From Armatimonas rosea (GTDB lineage: Bacteria > Armatimonadota > Armatimonadia > Armatimonadales > Armatimonadaceae): a stretch of 64,000 bases of DNA. The stretch is taken from positions 248,001 through 312,000 of the forward strand of contig NZ_JACHGW010000001.1 in assembly GCF_014202505.1 (NCBI RefSeq). The letters are read 5' to 3'. The translations under genes and the position numbers were made by a program. The notes below the pieces were generated by a model. That model had not been told where the DNA came from and searched no databases. It worked only from the letters and a program-made list of their open reading frames with translations. Positions within the stretch are counted from its first letter, which is position 1, and every line of letters starts with the position of its first letter. Shown piece by piece: positions 16,841 to 24,979 of this stretch.

Positions 16841-17179
16841 CTAGTGGGCTCGGAGCTGCGAGAGCGCCTGAGCGACCAGGCTTGGGTCTAGGGAGTTGTG
16901 CTTCTTGAGGAGAAATCGGTACTCCACTCCCTCGTGGCAGGGGGTCTGGGAGAGCGGGAGAATCTCGTAGCCACTGGCGAAGTAGGCCTCCAGCTCGGAG
17001 GGAGTGAGCGAGTAGAGCCCCGCTGCGGGCTGGTTCAGCTCGACAATGCTCAGCACGAGCAGGGAGCCGCAGGGGGTCGCCGCATCCAGCTCCCGTAGCC
17101 AGAGCAGGCGCTCTCGCCGCGAGAGGCAGTTGAGGAAGAGTGGGGTGTCGGCCGTGGTTGTTTGTGTCAGAGTGTTCAT
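16841..17179 (-). CDS. Hypothetical small protein
   Basis: This 112-aa soluble protein of no recognised family has CLSRRERLLWLRELDAATPC and SLTPSELEAYFASGYEILPL. The start at 17179 was preferred over the ATG 9 nt upstream (17188) because AAGGA lies 9 nt before it but directly abuts the upstream ATG. A TATTCT box (17227-17232) and a perfect GCACCCC/GGGGTGC palindrome lie upstream. It is probably co-transcribed with the secreted protein downstream. Confidence 0.5.
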   Translation of the reverse strand: MNTLTQTTTADTPLFLNCLSRRERLLWLRELDAATPCGSLLVLSIVELNQPAAGLYSLTPSELEAYFASGYEILPLSQTPCHEGVEYRFLLKKHNSLDPSLVAQALSQLRAH

Positions 17180-17197
17180 CGCGTCCATTCCTTAATG

Positions 17198-17213
17198 GCA
17201 CCCCGTGGGGTGC
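17198..17213. promoter_or_regulatory. GCACCCC-GT-GGGGTGC palindrome (possible operator)
   Basis: A perfect 7-bp inverted repeat with a 2-bp centre lies between a candidate -10 (TATTCT, minus strand 17227-17232) and the start of the 112-aa gene. It could be an operator or a leader hairpin. Confidence 0.4.
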
Positions 17214-17287
17214 TCGGTATGACGCTAGAATACGAGGCCATCGTAAGGTCTCCGTAATTTTTGCGGGGCGATCAAAAAAGCAGGCAG

Positions 17288-19936
17288 CTATTTTTCGAAG
17301 GGGCTCGCGTGGGGAAGGGTGGCTACTAAAGCCTTCAGGGAGTCTAGCGAGGCATGGAAGCCTGCCTGATAGAGCGCCTCGTAGCGCTCCTGGCCCAGGC
17401 GCTCCGGGAGGTTGGCGAAGGGGCGTGTGTGGACCCCTTCGTCGTCGGGAGGAGCCTCCCAGCCTGCGTGGGTGTTCCACTGCTCACGAAGCGCCGTCTC
17501 CGCGCCTTGAAGCTGAGCAGCCTCCTCCCAGTGCTCCCCACGGATGGCCTGGTGGCAGTAGCATGTCAGGCAGTCGGCGACAATAGGCCAGTTTTCGAGG
17601 GCGCATGAGAGCGCAAATCCCTCGTGAAGCAGGGGGAGGGCTCGTTCGGGCTCGCCCAAGAGAGGCAAGAGAAACGCCTGGCCGCGTAGCATAAAGCACA
17701 AGGTAAAGTCCTGCTGGGCACGACGGCACACGGCAGTCCCCTCCTCTGCGAAGTGCTGGGCTTGTTCAAAGTAAGTGCGCCGCTCCTGCGCGTTGGTGGT
17801 GAGGTGGCCACGGGAGGCGAAGACACAAAAGAGGCCGCTGTAGTTGCGCGCCAGCCGCACATCGTTGCCGAGGGCTTGGTTGCAGAGTCGTGCCTCTTCG
17901 TAGTGGGCAACAGCCTCGTCGAAGCGCGTCTCGAAGTAGAGTAGGTTGCCTAGGTTATTGAGCTCCTCGGCGATGGTCTCTCGGAGGGGAAGAAGCGCAG
18001 CCTCACTCGCGCCTGCTGTCGTGCGCTCCTCCAGCAAGCGCCGGTTGTACTCGTAGGACTGCTGCTGGTGAAAGCGTGCGGTGCTATAGTCGCCTAGGTC
18101 TAGGTAGGCTGGTCCCAGACACCCATGCAAGGCTGCTAGCTCCCCTTCAGCGACACCGGCGGCAGTGGCCTGAGCAAGCGTCTGGGTGAGGTAGGCCAAG
18201 GCAAGCTGTCGTGAGTAGGTGACCTTCCAGAAGGGGTTGGCCGCCAGGCACAGGGCGGTTGCTAGGGCAGGCGATAGGGAGAGAGTTCGCTCAAGGGCGG
18301 CGCTGACATTATCCTGGGCCTGCTTGAAAGACTGGATGCCCTGAGTGATCTGGCCACCAGTGAGGAGGGGCTGCCAGTCTTTCAAGCAGGCCAGAAAAAA
18401 CTCGGCGTGGGCCTGAGTGAGTCGCGCGGACTCGAGGGGGGAGAGCCTCTCTAGGCCGTACTCGCGCAGGGTCTCCAGGAGCCTAAAGCGCTCCCCGTCA
18501 GCTCTTAAAAACGAGCTATCTACCAGGGCCTGGAGATAGTCAATGGCAAGCAGCTCCCCGGTGATCGTCTCAGCGGCCTCGACGGAAAAGCTGCCTCGGA
18601 AGATGCACAGCTGCGTGAAGAAGTACTGGACATCGGGAGCCAGGAGGCTCCAGCCCCAGTCGAGGGCGGCACGGAGGCTGGTGTGGCGTGCCTCTCGATC
18701 CCTTCGCTTGTCCGCCAGCAGGTCAAAGCGGCGGGAGAGGCGCTCCAGAATCTGTGCGGGGGTGAGAATAGCCATGCGCGCCGCCGCCAGCTCCAGAGCG
18801 AGGGGCAGGCCATCTAGGCGACGACAGAGGTCGGTGACGATACTTTTATTTTTATCGGTGAGGGTGAAGTCCGGGCGAGCCCGCTGTGCCCGGTCACAGA
18901 AGAGCGCGACAGCGTCTTCGGCGACCAGAGGGGAGAGCGGGAAGACCTGCTCCGCCGCGAGGTTGAGCTTGATGCGGGAGGTGACAATCAGCCGCAGGGT
19001 CGGGATCGCTCGCTGAAGCGCATCGACTGCCTCGGGGCCGCCAGTGGCCACGAGCTGCTCGAAGTTGTCCAGTGCCAGTGTCTGGCCCTCCAAGGCCGCC
19101 CGGAGACGGACGAGTGTGGCCTCATCGGAGGGCGGTAGCTCTAGAGCAGCGACCAGCGCTTCGTGGAGCCGCGAGCCCTCGCGAAGGGAGCTCAGGGAGA
19201 GGAAGCGAATGCCCTCTAGCTCCTGCACCAGCCGCGTCTTGCCCGTGCCACCCGGTCCCAGTATGGTAACCAGCCGGTGCTCGCGTAAGAGACGAACAAT
19301 CTCATCTTTTTCCCATTGGCGGCCAAAGAAGGCATTGAGAGGACGTTGGAGAACCGGAGCCCACTCCGTCTGTGCCTGCCCCTCCTCTTTCCTACTCTCC
19401 GTAAAGACTGACAGGAGCAGAGCAGGCTCAAGCGCTTGTCGTCGCTCACGGGCGCTCTCTGCCAGTGCGGCGAGCCGCTCTCGCTCACTGAGCAGCGCAT
19501 CCAGGTAGAAGCCGGGGGCGAGCTCTCCCTGGTAGAGCGCCAGTGCGCTATCCAGATGCCCTGCCTGAGCGAGGCTGTCCTTGGCACTCGCGGCGCGCCG
19601 GAGCGCCTCCTGAAACGCGACCACATCGACCTGGACGGAGCTTGCGAGCCCTACCTGGAGGCGGTCCGCGATCAGGACACTCCCCGGAGCGGTGCCCGCG
19701 GGTTCGAGCTGTTTTCGAAGAACGGCGAGGGTCTGCTTAAAACGGTTACGCGCATCGTCGAAGTCAATCTCGGGCCAGATGAGGTCGATCACTTCCTCGC
19801 GGGGGCGCAGGCGACCTGGTGCAAGGGCGAGCAGTGCTAGCAGTGCCCCTGTCTTCCGGCCCGCGAGCTCGTCTAGAACCAGGCTCCCTCGCCGGGCACG
19901 AACTCCCCCAAAAAGCTCGAAATGCCAGTTCTCCAC
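17288..19936 (-). CDS. AfsR/SARP-like regulator: winged helix, BTAD, NTPase, TPR
   Basis: This 882-aa transcriptional regulator has an OmpR-type winged helix (about residues 1-95; RKTGALLALLALAPGRLRPR, LIWPEIDFDDARNRFKQTL), a bacterial transcriptional activation domain (100-175), an NB-ARC-like NTPase and C-terminal TPR-like repeats (560-860). The NTPase has Walker A GPGGTGKT at 227-234, ALDNFEQL as Walker B-like, then LDGLPLALELAAAR. It probably activates the DUF1501 gene that starts 38 bp away on the other strand. It starts with GTG (19936), with TAAAAT 6 nt upstream. The window carries a second regulator of this type at 58754-61354. Confidence 0.87.
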   Translation of the reverse strand: MENWHFELFGGVRARRGSLVLDELAGRKTGALLALLALAPGRLRPREEVIDLIWPEIDFDDARNRFKQTLAVLRKQLEPAGTAPGSVLIADRLQVGLASSVQVDVVAFQEALRRAASAKDSLAQAGHLDSALALYQGELAPGFYLDALLSERERLAALAESARERRQALEPALLLSVFTESRKEEGQAQTEWAPVLQRPLNAFFGRQWEKDEIVRLLREHRLVTILGPGGTGKTRLVQELEGIRFLSLSSLREGSRLHEALVAALELPPSDEATLVRLRAALEGQTLALDNFEQLVATGGPEAVDALQRAIPTLRLIVTSRIKLNLAAEQVFPLSPLVAEDAVALFCDRAQRARPDFTLTDKNKSIVTDLCRRLDGLPLALELAAARMAILTPAQILERLSRRFDLLADKRRDREARHTSLRAALDWGWSLLAPDVQYFFTQLCIFRGSFSVEAAETITGELLAIDYLQALVDSSFLRADGERFRLLETLREYGLERLSPLESARLTQAHAEFFLACLKDWQPLLTGGQITQGIQSFKQAQDNVSAALERTLSLSPALATALCLAANPFWKVTYSRQLALAYLTQTLAQATAAGVAEGELAALHGCLGPAYLDLGDYSTARFHQQQSYEYNRRLLEERTTAGASEAALLPLRETIAEELNNLGNLLYFETRFDEAVAHYEEARLCNQALGNDVRLARNYSGLFCVFASRGHLTTNAQERRTYFEQAQHFAEEGTAVCRRAQQDFTLCFMLRGQAFLLPLLGEPERALPLLHEGFALSCALENWPIVADCLTCYCHQAIRGEHWEEAAQLQGAETALREQWNTHAGWEAPPDDEGVHTRPFANLPERLGQERYEALYQAGFHASLDSLKALVATLPHASPFEK

Positions 19937-19942
19937 GGGGTT

Positions 19943-19948
19943 ATTTTA
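19943..19948 (-). promoter_or_regulatory. Leaderless -10 box of the AfsR-like gene
   Basis: TAAAAT ends 6 nt before the GTG at 19936. It lies back to back with the -10 box of the divergent DUF1501 gene, 13 bp away. Confidence 0.6.
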
Positions 19949-19961
19949 ACTGAAGAACTGA

Positions 19962-19967
19962 TAAAAT
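19962..19967 (+). promoter_or_regulatory. Leaderless -10 box of the DUF1501 gene
   Basis: TAAAAT ends 6 nt before the ATG at 19974. Confidence 0.6.
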
Positions 19968-19973
19968 GATGTC

Positions 19974-21413
19974 ATGAAGAACCACGCTTGCCATCGGTTT
20001 CAGCGCGCCCTCTCGCGCCGTGAGCTCCTCCAGACCAGCGCGTCGGGCTTTGGGATGCTCGCCCTTGCTGGGCTCCTCGCCGACGAAGCCAAAGCGGCGG
20101 AGAACCCGCTTGCGCCCAAGAAGCCGCACTTTCCCGCAAAAGCCAAGCGCGTGATCTTTCTGTTCATGCACGGGGGACCGTCGCAGGTGGACACCTTCGA
20201 CCCCAAGCCGCTCCTCACGCGCGACAGTGGCAAGCCCTACAGCGGCCAGCGCCCGCGCGTGGTCTTTGCCCAGACCGGCAACCTGCTCGGCTCTCCGTGG
20301 AAGTTCAACCACTACGGCAAGTGCGGCACCGAGGTCAGCGATCTCTTCCCCAATGTCGCCCAGTGTGTCGATGAGATGTGCGTCATCCGCTCGCTCCACG
20401 GTAGCAACCCGGCCCATGGCGGCGCGCTGCTCAAGGTCCACACCGGCACCGATGTCGGGATTCGACCGTCGATGGGGAGCTGGGCGGTCTATGGTCTTGG
20501 GACAGAGAACCAGAACCTGCCGGGCTACGTGACCATCTGCCCCACGCTGGGCCATGGCGGTGTCCAGAACTGGAGCTCCGCGTTCCTGCCCGCCTGGACC
20601 CAGGGCACCCCGATCGGCAATGCGTCGGTGAAGGCCAAAGAGGCCAAGCTCGCGCACCTAGGCAACGCCGATGCGTCGGCGGCGCTCCAGCGCCTCCAGC
20701 TCGATAATCTCCACGCTCTAGACTCCGAGCAGCTCAGCCACTGGGGCGTGGACCCGGTCTTGGAGGGCCGTATCCAGAGCTTCGAGCTCGCCTTCCGCAT
20801 GCAGGTCGAGGCCCCCAAGCTCATGGATATCTCCGGCGAGACCCAGGCGACCCTGGACATGTACGGTATCGACAAGGACCCCACCGACAACTTCGGGCGG
20901 CAGTGCCTCTTGGCGCGGCGCTTCTGCGAGGCCGGGGTGCGCTTTGTGCAAGTGACCCACTCCTACAAGTGGGACCAGCACGGCGATCTCAAGAACGGCC
21001 ACACCAGGAACGCCGCGGAAGTAGACAAGCCGATTGCGGGGCTCCTCAAGGACCTCAAGCAGCGCGGGCTCTTGGAAGACACGCTCGTGCTCTGGGGTGG
21101 GGAGTTTGGCCGCACGCCCACAGCCCAAGGCGGCGATGGGCGCGACCACAACCCGCACGGCTTCACGATGTGGATGGCGGGCGGCGGGGTCAACCCCGGC
21201 ACGACCTACGGCTCCACCGACGACTACGGCTGGTTCGCGGAGGGCGACAAGTGCCACATCCACGACCTCCACGCCACCATGCTCCATCTCCTTGGCATCG
21301 ACCACACCAAGCTCACCTACCGCTACGCCGGCCGCGACTATCGCCTCACCGATGTAGAGGGAGTTGTGGCAGCAAAGGTCCTCAAAGACCCTAGCTCGCT
21401 CAAGCTGGTGTAA
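19974..21413 (+). CDS. DUF1501 protein, Tat-exported (stand-alone copy)
   Basis: This 479-aa DUF1501 protein belongs to the alkaline phosphatase/sulfatase-like fold family. It has a Tat signal (LSRRELLQTSASGFGMLALA). Family motifs include RVIFLFMHGGPSQVDTFDPK, CLLARRFCEAGVRFVQVTHS, WGGEFGRTPTAQGGDGRDHN and HATMLHLLGIDHTKLTYRYA. The catalytic role of the family is unproven. Unlike the copies at 36209 and 45072, it has no DUF1549/1553 partner next to it. Its promoter lies back to back with that of the AfsR-like regulator. Confidence 0.9.
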   Translation: MKNHACHRFQRALSRRELLQTSASGFGMLALAGLLADEAKAAENPLAPKKPHFPAKAKRVIFLFMHGGPSQVDTFDPKPLLTRDSGKPYSGQRPRVVFAQTGNLLGSPWKFNHYGKCGTEVSDLFPNVAQCVDEMCVIRSLHGSNPAHGGALLKVHTGTDVGIRPSMGSWAVYGLGTENQNLPGYVTICPTLGHGGVQNWSSAFLPAWTQGTPIGNASVKAKEAKLAHLGNADASAALQRLQLDNLHALDSEQLSHWGVDPVLEGRIQSFELAFRMQVEAPKLMDISGETQATLDMYGIDKDPTDNFGRQCLLARRFCEAGVRFVQVTHSYKWDQHGDLKNGHTRNAAEVDKPIAGLLKDLKQRGLLEDTLVLWGGEFGRTPTAQGGDGRDHNPHGFTMWMAGGGVNPGTTYGSTDDYGWFAEGDKCHIHDLHATMLHLLGIDHTKLTYRYAGRDYRLTDVEGVVAAKVLKDPSSLKLV

Positions 21414-21420
21414 AGCGTGT

Positions 21421-21550
21421 GGCTAGCCTCGACGGAGATCGTCGGGCTTTGGGGCCTTCGGCCGCCTCCTCGTGCCTCGTCGGTACAAGTTTGTTCCGAG
21501 CGAAGCGAGGCGGCGCGAAGCGCCCCATAGCGGGACGTTTACCGTCCACG
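21421..21550. repeat. Palindromic repeat, family C
   Basis: This noncoding element shares two blocks with 62715-62888: a 30-bp block at 21461-21490 (one mismatch; contains CTCGTCGGTACAAGT) and GGACGTTTACCGTCC (21533-21547), present there in reverse. Short hairpins (GGCCTTCGGCC, GCGCGAAGCGC) fill the rest. It occupies most of the gap between the DUF1501 gene and the MerR promoter. Confidence 0.75.
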
Positions 21551-21573
21551 CGAAAAAAAGTTTACCAATCCCC

Positions 21574-21605
21574 TTGACTCTCACCTGTACTTGAGGCTGT
21601 ATTCT
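21574..21605 (+). promoter_or_regulatory. MerR-type promoter with long spacer
   Basis: TTGACT (-35) and TATTCT (-10) are separated by 20 bp, longer than the usual 17. The spacer carries a partial dyad (CTCA...TGAG, with ACTTGAGG as one half-site). This is the layout MerR-family activators twist into an active form, so the downstream regulator probably controls itself. Confidence 0.65.
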
Positions 21606-21635
21606 GAGCCTGTTCGGTACGAGAGGTGAGGCACG

Positions 21636-22451
21636 ATGATCAAGATTGGGGACTTTGCGCGGCTGGGACAGGTGACGGTTCCCACCCTGCGGTTCTATGC
21701 GGAGGTGGGGCTCCTGAAGCCTGTCTCGGTGGATAGCGTGTCGGGGTACCGCTACTACGCGCTCTCCCAGCTTCCACGGCTCAATCGCATCATGGCCCTC
21801 AAAGACCTGGGCTTTACCCTTCCGCAGATCGAGCATGTCCTGAACACCGACCCGACACTGGACGCGCTCCGGGGCATGCTCTCTCTCAAGCAGGCGGAGA
21901 CCGAACAGCTCGTGGCAGCTGAGCAGGCGCGCTTGTGCCGAATCGAGGCTCGGCTCCATCAGATTGAACAGGAGAGTCGAATGTCTGAGTTTGATGTTGC
22001 TATCAAGGCACTTCCCCCCATGCTCGTGGCGGCGTGCCGCGTGACCATCCCCACCAATGACCAAGCGTCGGCGTTTCTAGACCGCGCCTTTGGCGATGTT
22101 TTTGGTCAGCTCCATGCCCACGGCGTAAAACCGGTCGGTCCGTGCGGTGCGATCTGGCACCAGAGCGCGGAGGTTCTGGAGAACGAGGTCGCGGAGGTGA
22201 TTGTCCCGATTGATCGTGCTTTCCAAGCGACCGAGAGTGTGCAGGTCTACGAGGTGCCCGCGCTCCAAGTGGCTGCGGTGGTGCACCAGGGCGGCTACGA
22301 GAACCTGTCCCTGATGCATAAGGCGCTTCTCCAGTGGATGGAGGCCAATGGCTACGAGGCAGCGGGCTCCTACCGCGAGCTCTACCACAGCCCCCCCGAT
22401 GCCGAGACCCCCGTGCTAGAGGTGCAGTACCCCGTGAGCTCTAAGAGCTAA
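21636..22451 (+). CDS. MerR regulator with GyrI-like effector domain (BmrR type)
   Basis: This 271-aa protein has an N-terminal MerR winged helix (residues 1-70; IGDFARLGQVTVPTLRFYAE, YRYYALSQLPRLNRIMALKD), a coiled-coil linker (85-115) and a C-terminal GyrI-like small-molecule binding domain (120-270). The layout is that of BmrR, which senses bulky drugs. The start is set by GAGGTGAGG 5 nt upstream. Its promoter has the long spacer typical of MerR targets. It overlaps the convergent DUF998 gene by 4 bp. The regulated export or detoxification gene is not obvious. Confidence 0.85.
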   Translation: MIKIGDFARLGQVTVPTLRFYAEVGLLKPVSVDSVSGYRYYALSQLPRLNRIMALKDLGFTLPQIEHVLNTDPTLDALRGMLSLKQAETEQLVAAEQARLCRIEARLHQIEQESRMSEFDVAIKALPPMLVAACRVTIPTNDQASAFLDRAFGDVFGQLHAHGVKPVGPCGAIWHQSAEVLENEVAEVIVPIDRAFQATESVQVYEVPALQVAAVVHQGGYENLSLMHKALLQWMEANGYEAAGSYRELYHSPPDAETPVLEVQYPVSSKS

Positions 22452-23023
22452 GCACGAGCTTTGCCCCCAACGAGCGTGTAGGCAACCACCGCAGGCCAGA
22501 GCGCGTTGATCGACGAGAAAACTCTTTGCGTCAAGCCACGGTAGCCGTCGGGGTCGTTGCCGGTGATATTGAGCCAGAGGTAGAGAATCCCTGCGAGACT
22601 GACAAAGACCGTGAGGGCGTAGGCGCGTGGGTTATCATGGAGTGTAGGGGTCTCGATGAGGGCGAGGGCAGGAGCAATGAGATTGATGATCCCCAGGGCA
22701 TAGAGCCCATGAAGCGGGCTTCCCATCGGCCAGATGCCGTTGGAGGCCATGGCGATCCCGAAGAGAAACCAGCTCAGTGCTCCCACGGAGACACGTCGCC
22801 CTGTCGCCCGCCACAGTCCGACAGCAAAGAGACAGAACCCTAGCCCTGTGCCCAGCGCGGCGAGATTGACGAGCATGTGAGGTATGCCCGGCTTCTGGGT
22901 GAGCTCGCTGGCATGCTGCGCCAGCGGACTATAGCCCGGTGCGAGTGCTCCGGCGAGGGTTGTCCAGCCCAGAAACCAGGGCAGGGGAACCCCGCCTGCC
23001 CTGAGGAGGAGACGTGGGCTCAC
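22448..23023 (-). CDS. DUF998-like membrane protein
   Basis: This 191-aa protein has about six hydrophobic segments and the DUF998 pattern: YSPLAQHASELTQKPGIPHM at the start, SNGIWPMGSPLHGLYALGII in the middle. It sits in the inner membrane; function unknown. It is the third gene of a tightly packed minus-strand unit (ECF sigma, 86-aa protein, DUF998), with 4-bp overlaps at both joints. Confidence 0.7.
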   Translation of the reverse strand: MSPRLLLRAGGVPLPWFLGWTTLAGALAPGYSPLAQHASELTQKPGIPHMLVNLAALGTGLGFCLFAVGLWRATGRRVSVGALSWFLFGIAMASNGIWPMGSPLHGLYALGIINLIAPALALIETPTLHDNPRAYALTVFVSLAGILYLWLNITGNDPDGYRGLTQRVFSSINALWPAVVAYTLVGGKARA

Positions 23024-23280
23024 GCAAGGGACTCTAGCGCGACAGAAAGCTGGGCGAAGAGGGCCGTGATCTCGGCGATGGAGATACAGTCGCGGTCGTC
23101 GCCGGTGGTAGGGAGGGGAGTGAGAACCTTGAGGAAGGTGTCGTCGGGGTGGTTTGCCTGGGCGGCGCTCACGAGAGCGTTGTAGGAGGGCACCATGTAG
23201 GGGCAGGAGCTGACGGGGATTGCGTGGCGCAGGTGCTGAATGGTCTCTGTGGCCATGCGGATAATCGTGGCGTCGTTCAT
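23020..23280 (-). CDS. Hypothetical 86-aa protein between sigma factor and DUF998
   Basis: The 86-aa protein starts MNDATIIRMATETIQHLRHA and contains SCPYMVPSYNALVSAAQANH. It overlaps the sigma gene's stop and the DUF998 start by 4 bp each, so it is a fixed part of the operon. It has one Cys, no membrane segment and no HxxxCxxC zinc motif, so it is not a standard anti-sigma factor. It could still modulate the sigma factor, but nothing in the sequence shows this. Confidence 0.55.
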   Translation of the reverse strand: MNDATIIRMATETIQHLRHAIPVSSCPYMVPSYNALVSAAQANHPDDTFLKVLTPLPTTGDDRDCISIAEITALFAQLSVALESLA

Positions 23281-23843
23281 TGTTCTTGTTCTTCTTTCAG
23301 AGTTGTTGGAGTGAGTGCCGCACGAATCTTGCGGACGGCGTGGAAGAGGCGGGACTTGACGGTCCCCTCGGGGCACTGAGCCCGTGCGGCGATCTCGGGG
23401 ATGGTCCAGCCGGCGAAGTAGTGCAGGAGCATGGCCTCGCGCTGGTCGGGGGGAAGGGCCTCGACACTGGCGCGCACCTCTGCCTGGACCTGTTGGGTCA
23501 GGATGGCATCGAGGAGATCGCCCTCAAGAGGCGCGGTCTGCTCGTCCCAGGCCACGAGCGTGACACCAGGAATCCGGCGCAGGTAGCTCCGTCCGACATT
23601 CAGGGCGAGCTGCTTGAGGTAGGCCACAAACTGCCCACGGCCTCTGTAGCGGTGGGCATGGCGGTGGAGGCGGGTGAAGACCTCCTGCGCCAGGTCCTCG
23701 GCGGCGTCGGGGTCCGCGGTCAGGGCGGTGAGGAGCCGGTAGACCCAGGGGCGGTGGCGGCGCATCAGCTCGGTAAAACAAGCTGTCTCGCCGCGCACCG
23801 CTCGCTGGAGCAGGCTGTCATCGTCCCCGGTTGGTCGTCGCAT
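23277..23843 (-). CDS. ECF RNA polymerase sigma factor
   Basis: This 188-aa sigma-70 family protein has only regions 2 and 4. Region 2 (about 20-90) includes ELMRRHRPWVYRLLTALTAD and EDLAQEVFTRLHRHAHRY. Region 4 (about 125-180) includes LPPDQREAMLLHYFAGWTIP and AQCPEGTVKSRLFHAVRKI, a recognition-helix pattern. The operon has no classical anti-sigma factor. It probably directs transcription of a small regulon including its own operon. A TATTAG box lies 6 nt before the ATG. Confidence 0.9.
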   Translation of the reverse strand: MRRPTGDDDSLLQRAVRGETACFTELMRRHRPWVYRLLTALTADPDAAEDLAQEVFTRLHRHAHRYRGRGQFVAYLKQLALNVGRSYLRRIPGVTLVAWDEQTAPLEGDLLDAILTQQVQAEVRASVEALPPDQREAMLLHYFAGWTIPEIAARAQCPEGTVKSRLFHAVRKIRAALTPTTLKEEQEQ

Positions 23844-23893
23844 CTCACCCTAATAAACCCGGAAAGTGCGAGAACCGTTCAATCGGGAGTTTT

Positions 23894-24035
23894 CCGCCCC
23901 GTGAACGAGGCGTCAAGAGGCCTCCGGCCACAATGTCGCTCCGCGACTCAGAAGCCGAACTAAGTTCAGACTCGGTAGTCGCGGAGGCGACTTCTTGGCA
24001 CGAAGTGCCTCCAGACGCCTACTTTCAGTGGGCGG
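23894..24035. repeat. Nested palindromic repeat, family E
   Basis: Nested inverted repeats fill this gap: CCGCCC/GGGCGG outermost, AGGCGTC (23908-23914) with GACGCCT (24014-24020), then GTCGCTCCGCGACT (23935-23948) with AGTCGCGGAGGCGAC (23977-23991). One large cruciform or RNA hairpin is possible. The small GGCACGAAGTGCC hairpin also occurs, in either orientation or with one change, at 46562-46573 and 62760-62772. Confidence 0.7.
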
Positions 24036-24039
24036 TGCG

Positions 24040-24927
24040 CTAGAGAATGGGGACGTAGAGCTCGGTGCGGACCTCTTCGACCGGGACGGTGTTGCAGTCG
24101 TTGACGTAGAGCTCAAAACAGGGCCGGGTGAACGCGATCGTGTGGCCGCTGGTGGGGAACCACTCGCCCATGAGCTGGCTCCAGGTCGCGCCCAGCCCGG
24201 AGTAGGCCCCAAGGTGTGTCGTGACCGCGTAGCGCCCCCCGGGTAGATCGAGCACCTGGACCGTGGGATCATCGGTGGTGAAGTCATCGGCCACAATCAC
24301 GCAGGCATCGGAGCGCAGCTCGGCGGCGGGCGTGGTCTCGGGGTCGTCGTGGGAGATCGCCAGCGCCGGACCGGCGGGGGTGACTCCGTGGGCCTGCATC
24401 CAGCCCATGAGCTGGCCAAAGACAGGGCCGATCTGGTTGTAGGGGCCGGTATGGCGGAGCGCCACCACGCGCCAGGCGGGGGCAGTCTCTTGAATCGTAA
24501 CGTCCATGAAAGTTCCTTTCGTGCGAGGGACAAACACCGGCACGACTCCCGGAGCGCTCCAGTGCAGGCTCGTGGGTGTCGGGAGGCACGTGCCAAGGCA
24601 CGAGGCCGTAAACTCCGACGGTGCACAGCCAAAGGCGGCGCGAAAGGCACGGCTAAAGGCCTCTAGGCTCTCGTAGCCGGCCTCAAAGGCTGTCTCTGTC
24701 ACCCGCTGCCCTGTCTGGAGCGCCTGCGCGGCCCGCTCTAGGCGCAGGCGGCGCAGGAACTCCCCGGGGCTCTCGCCCACCATTCCGGCAAACATCCGAC
24801 TAAAGTGAAACGCCGAGAACCCCGCGGCCTCGGCGAGGGTAGCGGGCGATGTGTTCGGGGCTTGAAAAGCCGCGTTGATCGCCCGCTGGATCGCTTCTCG
24901 GTAGAAGTGCTCGGTAGCTGTCCTCAC
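24040..24927 (-). CDS. AraC-type regulator with GyrI-like effector domain
   Basis: This 295-aa protein has two AraC helix-turn-helix motifs (about residues 15-105; TLAEAAGFSAFHFSRMFAGM and VTETAFEAGYESLEAFSRAF). It also has a GyrI-like small-molecule binding domain (about 140-295; WRVVALRHTGPYNQIGPVFG, VLDLPGGRYAVTTHLGAYSG), as in Rob and SbmC-related regulators. It probably responds to an amphipathic or drug-like ligand. It starts with GTG at 24927 behind TAGAGT at 6 nt, which predicts a leaderless mRNA. It ends in the edge of a palindromic repeat. Confidence 0.87.
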   Translation of the reverse strand: MRTATEHFYREAIQRAINAAFQAPNTSPATLAEAAGFSAFHFSRMFAGMVGESPGEFLRRLRLERAAQALQTGQRVTETAFEAGYESLEAFSRAFRAAFGCAPSEFTASCLGTCLPTPTSLHWSAPGVVPVFVPRTKGTFMDVTIQETAPAWRVVALRHTGPYNQIGPVFGQLMGWMQAHGVTPAGPALAISHDDPETTPAAELRSDACVIVADDFTTDDPTVQVLDLPGGRYAVTTHLGAYSGLGATWSQLMGEWFPTSGHTIAFTRPCFELYVNDCNTVPVEEVRTELYVPIL

Positions 24928-24933
24928 AAAGAC

Positions 24934-24939
24934 ACTCTA
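24934..24939 (-). promoter_or_regulatory. Leaderless -10 box of the AraC-GyrI gene
   Basis: TAGAGT ends 6 nt before the GTG at 24927. Confidence 0.55.
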
Positions 24940-24979
24940 CCGTTTGCCCCAAGTGTTTGCCTGATCGTTCTTGCGCACT

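Noticed and set aside
17265-17273. GGGGCGATC as a solo end of repeat family D
   Set aside because: Nine bases alone, without the matching end or core, could be chance.
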